DNA of 64,000 bases from DATKBT01 sp035546295 (lineage in GTDB: Bacteria; Acidobacteriota; Thermoanaerobaculia; Multivoradales; Multivoraceae). The stretch spans positions 248,001-312,000 of the forward strand of contig DATKBT010000125.1 of the NCBI GenBank assembly GCA_035546295.1. Direction: 5' to 3'. Below the pieces are notes generated by a model. That model saw only the letters and a program-made list of their open reading frames with translations, was not told where the DNA came from and searched no databases. Numbering within the stretch: the stretch's first letter is position 1; each line of letters starts with the position of its first letter. The position numbers and the translations under genes are program-made. Below are positions 9,071 to 15,146 of this stretch, in pieces.

Positions 9071-12000
9071 ATGCGACTCGTCGAGTTCTCGATCCGGCGC
9101 CCCGTCACCGTCTTCATCTTCGCGCTGGCGGCGGTGGTGTTCGGCGTGGTCGCCTTCCGCCAGCTCGCCGTCGACCTGCTGCCCGACATCACCTATCCCT
9201 CGTTGACGGTCCAGACCCGCTACGAGGGCGCAGCGCCGGCCGAGGTCGAGAGCCTGGTGACCAAGCCGCTCGAGAACGGCGTCGGCGTGGTCAACAACGT
9301 GGTGCGGGTGATCTCGAGCTCGCGCCCCGACATCAGCGAGGTCACGCTGGAGTTCCAGTGGGGCACGGACATGGACTTTGCGTCGCTCGACGTGCGCGAG
9401 CGACTCGACGTCGTGCGCTTGCCGGTCGCCGTCGAGAGGCCTGTGCTCCTGCGCTACGACCCCTCCCTCGACCCCGTGCTGCGCCTCGGTCTCACCGGCG
9501 GCAACGACCTGGTCCGGCTGCGGCGCATCGCCGACGAAGAGGTCAAACGGGCGCTCGAGCGGGTCGAGGGGGTAGCGGCCGCGATCGTCAGCGGCGGCCT
9601 CGAGGAGGAGATCCAGGTCGAGCTCGACGAGCGGCGGATCGGCTCCCTCGGCCTCGACGTGCAGACGGTGATCAATCGGCTCGCCCAGGAGAACGTCAAC
9701 CTCACGGGGGGCCGCCTGCGCGAGGGTCAGACCGAGTACATGGTGCGCACGGTCAACGAGCTGCTGCGCCCCGAGGACCTGCGCCAGATCGTCGTCCAGC
9801 GTTCGGCGGGCGGCGCGATCACCAAGTTGGACGACATCGCGACCGTGGTCAAGGGGAGCAGGGAGCGCGAGATCATCACCCGCATCGACGGGCGGGAGAG
9901 CGTCGAGATCGCGATCTACAAGGAGGGCGGCACCAACACGGTGACCGTCGTCCAGTCGGTGCGTGAAGCGCTCGACCAGGTCGGTGCGCGGCTCGAGGCG
10001 ATCGATCCCAGCCTCGAGATCAGCCAGCTCACCGACCAGGCGCGCTACATCCGCGAGTCGATCGACGCGGTCGTGCAGAGTGCCCTGCTCGGCGGCGGGT
10101 TGGCCATCCTGGTGCTCTTTCTGTTCCTGCGCAGCCTGAAGAACACGCTGATCATCGGCATCGCGATCCCGATCTCGGTGATGGCGACCTTCTTCCTGAT
10201 GTACGTCGCCGGCATCTCGCTCAACATCATGTCGTTGGGCGGTCTGACCCTCGGCATCGGGCTCCTGCTCGACAACTCGATCGTCGTGCTCGAGGCGATC
10301 CAGCGCAAGCGCGAGGAGGGCCTCGGCGTCGTCGAGTCGGCCCGCGTCGGCGCCTCCGAGGTGGCGCGAGCGGTGTCCGCCTCGACCATCACCACGGTCT
10401 GCGTGTTCGTGCCGATCGTGTTCGTCGAGGGGGTGGCCGGCCAGCTCTTCGGGGACCAGGCGCTGACCGTGACCTTCTCGCTCGTGGTGTCGCTGGCCGT
10501 GGCGCTGACCCTGATCCCGATGTTCGCCTCGCGCACCTTCGCGCTCGAAGAGGCGCCGGACGAGACGCGGGAGACCGAGCCGCGCGGCTTCGCGCCGCTG
10601 CGGGCCGTGCAGCGTGGGATCTTCCTCTTGTTCGTGGGCGTGGCGCGGGCGATCAAGACGATCGTCGGCTTCTGCTTCGCGATCGGCCGTCGGCTGGGGG
10701 CGCCCTTCCTGGTCGGCTTCGACCACGGTCTCCAGGGCGTCTCGGCCGGCTACCAGCGAGTGCTGAAGGGGGCTCTTGCGCGCCCGGTGTCGGCGTTCCT
10801 GATCGCCGCGGCGATGCTCGGCGTTACTCTTCCCCTGGTCGGGCGCCTGGGGGTCGAGCTGGTCCCCGAGCTGGTTCAGGGGGAGTTCTTCGTCGACGTC
10901 GAGCTGCTGCCGGGCACCCGCCTCGAGGTGACCGACCGGCGGCTCGGCGAGATCTCGAGGGCGGCGGCATCGCTCCCCGGGGTCGCGGAGGTGTTCACGG
11001 TTGCCGGCGCCTCCAACGAGCAAGGCGGCTCGGCCGGCGAGCGGCGCGAGAACATCGGTCAGCTCACCGTCGAGCTGCTACCGCCGATCTCGCGTCCGGT
11101 CGAGGAGCAGGCGATCGACGAGCTGCGACTCGCGATCGACGCGGCGAACTCCGTCTACGCCCGCCTCGACCCGCCGCCCGCGGCGCCGCCCGCTGCCGGG
11201 CTGGCCGCCGACCGGCCGGCGCCGGCGCTCACGTCCAAGCAACGCGGGGCGATGGACTACCGGTTCGGGCGGCCCTCCTACTTCAGCTTCCGCACCCCGG
11301 TCGAGATCGAGATCCGCGGCTTCAACGTCGGCCTGCTCCAGCGTCTCGCCGCCGAGCTGGTCGCTCGTCTGAGCACGGTCGAAGGGCTGGTCGACGTCAA
11401 GTCCTCCACCGAGGGGGGCAACCCCGAGCTGCAGATCTTCTTCGATCGGGACCGGCTCGCGTCCCTCGGCTACACCGTGGGCTCGATCGGGAACCTGATC
11501 CGCACCAAGGTGCAGGGGGAGGTGGCGACCGACATCCAGCGCGAGGACCGCAGCATCGACATCCGCCTGCGTGCCGGCGAGCGCTATCGCGACAGCGTGA
11601 AGGACCTGCGCAACCTGAACGTCTCGCGCAGCGGGACGACGCCGATCCCGCTCGACTCGGTGGCCGAGGTCGTCGAGATCGAGGGCCCGGCCGAGATCCG
11701 GCGCGCCAACGGGAGCCGGGTCGCCCTGATCACGGCGAACCTCGACGGGCGCGACCTCGGGTCGGTCTCGGCCGACATCGAGGCCGTTCTCGAGGAGATG
11801 TCGTTCCCGGCGGGCTTCGATTGGCGGATCGGCGGTCAGCGGCAGGAGATGGAGACCTCCTTCGACAGCATGAGGTTGGCGATCCTGCTCGCCGTCTTCA
11901 TGGTCTACCTGGTGATGGCCTCGCAGTTCGAGTCCCTCCTGCACCCCTTCGTCATCCTGTTCAGCGTTCCGTTCTCGGTGATCGGCGCGATCCTGGCGCT

Positions 12001-12352
12001 GTGGGTGAGTGGCACCACGGTCAGCATCGTCGTCCTGATCGGCGCCATCCTGCTCGCCGGCATCGTGGTTAACAACGCGATCATCCTGGTCGACTACACC
12101 AACAACCTGCGGCGGGAGGGACGCTCGAAGGTCGAGGCTCTGGTCGCCGCCGGTCAGATCCGCCTGCGACCGATCCTGATGACCACCGCCACCACGGTGC
12201 TCGGCCTCCTGCCGATGGCGCTGGGCCTGGGCGAGGGCAGCGAGCTGCGTGCTCCGATGGCGATCACCGTGGTCGGTGGGTTGATCACGTCCACGGTTCT
12301 GACCCTGATCCTGATCCCAGCGGTGTACAAGGTGCTCGACCGCGGGCGTTGA
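9071..12352 (+). CDS. RND efflux permease (AcrB-like, HAE1 type), second of two
   Basis: This 1093-residue permease has the same 12-helix, two-porter-loop build as the first permease of the operon but is clearly diverged from it. TM1 is at about residues 10-30. The TM4 motif reads IGLLLDNSIVVLEAI, and the TM10 motif LAGIVVNNAIILVDY, so it also carries D-N and N-N in the relay positions. An insertion of roughly 45 residues rich in Ala and Pro (about residues 695-735) lies in the second porter loop. It starts 12 bp after the adaptor stop. Two permeases sharing one adaptor recall MdtBC-type heteromers, though there the order is adaptor-permease-permease. No TolC-like gene is next to it. Confidence 0.9.
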   Translation: MRLVEFSIRRPVTVFIFALAAVVFGVVAFRQLAVDLLPDITYPSLTVQTRYEGAAPAEVESLVTKPLENGVGVVNNVVRVISSSRPDISEVTLEFQWGTDMDFASLDVRERLDVVRLPVAVERPVLLRYDPSLDPVLRLGLTGGNDLVRLRRIADEEVKRALERVEGVAAAIVSGGLEEEIQVELDERRIGSLGLDVQTVINRLAQENVNLTGGRLREGQTEYMVRTVNELLRPEDLRQIVVQRSAGGAITKLDDIATVVKGSREREIITRIDGRESVEIAIYKEGGTNTVTVVQSVREALDQVGARLEAIDPSLEISQLTDQARYIRESIDAVVQSALLGGGLAILVLFLFLRSLKNTLIIGIAIPISVMATFFLMYVAGISLNIMSLGGLTLGIGLLLDNSIVVLEAIQRKREEGLGVVESARVGASEVARAVSASTITTVCVFVPIVFVEGVAGQLFGDQALTVTFSLVVSLAVALTLIPMFASRTFALEEAPDETRETEPRGFAPLRAVQRGIFLLFVGVARAIKTIVGFCFAIGRRLGAPFLVGFDHGLQGVSAGYQRVLKGALARPVSAFLIAAAMLGVTLPLVGRLGVELVPELVQGEFFVDVELLPGTRLEVTDRRLGEISRAAASLPGVAEVFTVAGASNEQGGSAGERRENIGQLTVELLPPISRPVEEQAIDELRLAIDAANSVYARLDPPPAAPPAAGLAADRPAPALTSKQRGAMDYRFGRPSYFSFRTPVEIEIRGFNVGLLQRLAAELVARLSTVEGLVDVKSSTEGGNPELQIFFDRDRLASLGYTVGSIGNLIRTKVQGEVATDIQREDRSIDIRLRAGERYRDSVKDLRNLNVSRSGTTPIPLDSVAEVVEIEGPAEIRRANGSRVALITANLDGRDLGSVSADIEAVLEEMSFPAGFDWRIGGQRQEMETSFDSMRLAILLAVFMVYLVMASQFESLLHPFVILFSVPFSVIGAILALWVSGTTVSIVVLIGAILLAGIVVNNAIILVDYTNNLRREGRSKVEALVAAGQIRLRPILMTTATTVLGLLPMALGLGEGSELRAPMAITVVGGLITSTVLTLILIPAVYKVLDRGR

Positions 12353-12372
12353 GCCCGCGCCGCTTGCGGCGC
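12342..12372 (+). terminator. Two overlapping GC hairpins after the RND operon
   Basis: GCGGGC (12342-12347) pairs with GCCCGC (12353-12358) across 5 nt. GCGCCGC (12357-12363) pairs perfectly with GCGGCGC (12366-12372). The two overlap and exclude each other. The first spans the permease stop codon. There is no T-tract, so intrinsic termination is uncertain. Confidence 0.35.
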
Positions 12373-12468
12373 TTGGGCGGGAGACATGAGCTGGTGGGCT
12401 CGAGGCATGACAGTGCCCCGATGCTGCCGCCCTTTCGGGACCGGTGACCACCACGAGCCCGCCTGCGG

Positions 12469-12497
12469 TTGAACAGGTGCGAGATCGAGGTTAGTCT
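12469..12497 (+). promoter_or_regulatory. Candidate sigma-70-type promoter for the coiled-coil gene
   Basis: TTGAAC at 12469-12474 and TAGTCT at 12492-12497 are separated by 17 bp. The start codon is at 12537, preceded by GAGAGAGGG at 12524-12530, giving a leader of about 33 nt. Confidence 0.45.
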
Positions 12498-12536
12498 CGT
12501 TTCCTTCGCACACAGGAGCGCCGAGAGAGGGTACGG

Positions 12537-14672
12537 ATGACCGACGACATGTCCGAGCGCGAGTCGCACTACCGGGACCTCCTGCTCGAGGCGGGAGACG
12601 AGATCAAGCGCCTGCGCGAGCGCGTCGCGGAGCTCGAGTCGGCGACCGAGATCTCGGGCGAGCAGCGGGATCTCGCCGAGCTCGAGAAGACCGTCGACCT
12701 CCAGCGTCAGACCATCCTGGACATGCGCGCCCAGCTGCGCGGGCAGATCCAGGGGGACAACGATCGCGGCAAGCTCCAGGAGGAGATCGAAGATCTCCGC
12801 AAGCAGCTCGAGGAGTCGGAGACGTTGAGGGAGCGCCAGAAGCGCGCGATCAGCGTCGTCGACCAGGTCAACACCACGCGCGAGGCCGAGATCGGTGAGC
12901 TGCGCGCCGAGCTCGCCGAGCTCACCGCCAAGCTCGAGGGGGCCGAGAGCGAGCGAGACGGGATCACCGCCAAGCTCGAGGGGGCCGAGAGCGAGCGAGA
13001 CGAGATCACCGCCAAGCTCGAGGGGACCGAGAGCGAGCGAGACGAGCTGAAGGCGTCGTTCGAGGCGGCGCAGAGCTCCGCGGAAGAGCTCGAGGAAGCG
13101 AGCCGATCCCGGCTCGAGCAGCTGGAGGAGCTCGAGGCCAAGGTCGCCGAAGTCGAGCGCGAGAGGGCCGATCTCGCGGAGAGGCTCGAGAACGCCGACG
13201 CCGAGATCGCGCGTCTGGTCGAGGTGGAGCTGAGCGTCGAGGAGCTCGAATCGAAGGAGAAGGAGAAGTCTGCGCGGATCGCAGAGCTCGAGGAGAGCCT
13301 GGAATCCGCGCGCCAGGAGAGCGCCGAGCTGGGGACGGTCCGCGACGACCTGCTCGAGACCAGCGACCGGCTGTTCGAGACGGAGAAGGAGAGGGACTCG
13401 CTCAGGGAGCGGGCGCAGGGTCTGGAGTCGGAGGTCGAGTCGCTGCGTGACCGGGAACAGGAGCTCGCCGAGGAGCTCGGCGAATCCACCTCCCGCTGCG
13501 AGACCCTCGAGCAGGAGCGCACGGAGTCGATGCGCCGGGCCGCGGAGCTGGAGCCGCAGATCGAGACCCTCAACGAGAGGCTGGGCGCCGTCACGACCGA
13601 GCGCGACGCCGGCGCATCGCGGGTCGCCGAGCTGGAGGAGGAGCTGCGCGGTCGCAGCGAGGAGCTGAGCGAGACCTCCGGGCTCCTCGAGGACGCTCAG
13701 GCGAGGCTGGAGACGCTGGAAGGGGAGCGAGAGGAGCTCGGTCGAGACCTCGACGCCGCCAGAACCGAGCTCTCGGAGGCTGTCGCTCGTGCGGAGCGGG
13801 TCGAGAAGGAGCTCGACGACCGTCAGGCCTCACTCGACGAGCTTGGGAGAGAGCTAGCGGCGCTGGGCGAGGCGAAAGATGCCGCGGAGGCGCGTGCGAG
13901 CGACCTCGAGGGCGAGCTGGAACAGGCCCGGCAGGAGCACGCCAAGGAGAGCGAGCTCCGCCAGTCGCTCTCCGGTGAGGTCGAAGCCCGGCGCGCGGAG
14001 GCCGAGGATCTGTCCCGGAAGCTCGCCGAGAGCGAGGAGCACGCGCAGGCGGTAGAGGTTCGGCGAAGCGCGCTCAAGGAGGAGGTCGAACGGCTCCAGG
14101 GGGCTCGCCAGCGGGATCAGGAGGTGCGCCGGGCGCTCGAGGAGGAGATCGCCGAGCTCAGGACCGTGGAGTCGAAGTACCAGGAGCTGGCGCGCGGCGA
14201 GGGGGGCGCGGGCGAGCTCGCGACCCTTCGCACCGAGCTCGAGGACGAGAGGCGGCGCCTGACGACGGTGACCGCGGAGCGGGACGAGCTGCTCGACCAA
14301 CTCGCCGGCGACGGTGAGCCGGAGGAGGCGGCGAGTCGCATCGCCGAGCTCGAGGCCGAGCTCGATCGGGCCCGTAACGACCTCGCCGCCTCCCTGGACG
14401 AGGAGCCGCCGCGCTTCGGACTGGCGTCTCTCGCCGGCTCCGACCAGTCGGCGACGGCTGGGGACCGCGAGCGCCGCCTCGGCGACGAGCTCGCGAGCCT
14501 GCAGCAGACTCCGCCCCCGCCGCCCCCCGCCGAGCTGGCTTCGGACGGTCCTCCGGCGCCTCGCGAGCCGGCGGCGGGGCAGGTGAGCGCCACCGCTGAC
14601 GGAGACGCCGAGGAACAGGAGGGCGACCGGCTGGTGCGGGAGCTCCGCGAGTCGCTCGGCGATCTCGACTGA
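12537..14672 (+). CDS. Long coiled-coil protein of unknown function
   Basis: The 711-residue protein is almost entirely Glu/Leu/Arg/Ala-rich heptad sequence from about residue 10 to 620, which predicts a very long, SMC- or tropomyosin-like rod. No P-loop, signal peptide or membrane segment is visible, so it is probably cytoplasmic. Residues about 130-171 are three tandem copies of a 14-residue unit (K-L-E-G-A-E-S-E-R-D-x-I-T-A). The last 90 residues change character: a Pro-rich run (T-P-P-P-P-P-P), a low-complexity acidic stretch and a conserved-looking R-E-L-R-E-S-L-G-D-L-D end that could be a docking tail. It stands alone between two unrelated operons. It could be a cytoskeletal, chromosome-organising or scaffold protein; the sequence does not say which. 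Confidence 0.8.
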   Translation: MTDDMSERESHYRDLLLEAGDEIKRLRERVAELESATEISGEQRDLAELEKTVDLQRQTILDMRAQLRGQIQGDNDRGKLQEEIEDLRKQLEESETLRERQKRAISVVDQVNTTREAEIGELRAELAELTAKLEGAESERDGITAKLEGAESERDEITAKLEGTESERDELKASFEAAQSSAEELEEASRSRLEQLEELEAKVAEVERERADLAERLENADAEIARLVEVELSVEELESKEKEKSARIAELEESLESARQESAELGTVRDDLLETSDRLFETEKERDSLRERAQGLESEVESLRDREQELAEELGESTSRCETLEQERTESMRRAAELEPQIETLNERLGAVTTERDAGASRVAELEEELRGRSEELSETSGLLEDAQARLETLEGEREELGRDLDAARTELSEAVARAERVEKELDDRQASLDELGRELAALGEAKDAAEARASDLEGELEQARQEHAKESELRQSLSGEVEARRAEAEDLSRKLAESEEHAQAVEVRRSALKEEVERLQGARQRDQEVRRALEEEIAELRTVESKYQELARGEGGAGELATLRTELEDERRRLTTVTAERDELLDQLAGDGEPEEAASRIAELEAELDRARNDLAASLDEEPPRFGLASLAGSDQSATAGDRERRLGDELASLQQTPPPPPPAELASDGPPAPREPAAGQVSATADGDAEEQEGDRLVRELRESLGDLD
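12924..13049 (+). repeat. Three tandem 42-bp repeats inside the coiled-coil gene
   Basis: Copies begin at 12924, 12966 and 13008 with ACCGCCAAGCTCGAGGGG and differ at only a few bases. Each encodes 14 residues, exactly two heptads, so copy-number change would keep the coiled-coil register and reading frame. Confidence 0.85.
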
Positions 14673-14713
14673 TTCCCGGCCCCCGAAGCCACGCTCCCGG
14701 AGGCTCGGTCCGG

Positions 14714-14740
14714 TTGACGGCGCATCCGTGGCCTTATAGA
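14714..14740 (+). promoter_or_regulatory. Candidate promoter for padR-ADOP
   Basis: TTGACG at 14714-14719 and TATAGA at 14735-14740 are separated by 15 bp, slightly short. The region is AT-richer than its surroundings. Confidence 0.5.
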
Positions 14741-14761
14741 TTGCATTGAAATCGATTGCGT
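14739..14761 (+). promoter_or_regulatory. Possible PadR operator (direct repeat)
   Basis: GATTGCAT (14739-14746) and GATTGCGT (14754-14761) form a direct repeat with 15-bp periodicity around ATCGAT. It lies immediately after the -10 element and just before the PadR start codon, where an autorepressor could block transcription. The assignment as an operator is inference. Confidence 0.35.
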
Positions 14762-14771
14762 AGAAACCGAG

Positions 14772-15146
14772 ATGAGCCCCGAGACGAGACCGGCCAGGCA
14801 CTCCAAGAACGAGGATGCCGAGTCGTTCCTGCCGCTGGGCGCCCCGGTGTTCCACATCCTCCTCGCGCTCGGCGACGAGGTGCTCCACGGCTACGCCATC
14901 CAGCAGCGCTTCGAGCGGGAGGGGCCGGGCGAGCGAATCCTCCCCGGAACGCTCTACAGCACGCTCTCGAAGATGTCGGCGCGAGGCCTGGTGGAGGAGA
15001 CCGAGGAGCGTCCGGACGACCACGATCCTCGGCGCAGGTACTACCGCGCGACCGAGCTCGGCCGCCAGGTCGCCGCCGCCGAGGCCGAGCGGATGGCGCG
15101 GCTCGTGGCCTTTGCGCGCAAGCAGGCGATCTTCCCGGGGCGATGA
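14772..15146 (+). CDS. PadR-family transcriptional regulator
   Basis: The 124-residue protein is a small winged-helix repressor of the PadR type. The DNA-binding domain spans about residues 24-100, with the family pattern F-H-I-L-L-A-L, H-G-Y-A-I, P-G-T-L-Y-S-T-L and R-R-Y-Y-R-A-T-E-L-G. PadR regulators usually repress a neighbouring transporter gene until a ligand binds. Its stop codon overlaps the ATG of the next gene (ATGA), and in Acidobacteriota PadR genes are very often paired with ADOP permeases, as here. A promoter-like pair and a direct repeat lie just upstream, consistent with autoregulation. Confidence 0.93.
   Translation: MSPETRPARHSKNEDAESFLPLGAPVFHILLALGDEVLHGYAIQQRFEREGPGERILPGTLYSTLSKMSARGLVEETEERPDDHDPRRRYYRATELGRQVAAAEAERMARLVAFARKQAIFPGR

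Noticed and set aside
7577..11023. Open frame of 1148 codons on the minus strand
   Set aside because: It is antisense to the adaptor and second permease, has no recognisable domain, and its composition mirrors the coding strand.
12924..13049. CRISPR array
   Set aside because: The copies are contiguous, without spacers, in frame and inside a gene; no cas gene is present in the window.
12707..13594. Ser/Arg-rich minus-strand frame
   Set aside because: It is an antisense reading of the coiled-coil gene; the Glu codons become Ser codons on the other strand, giving a false SR-like protein.
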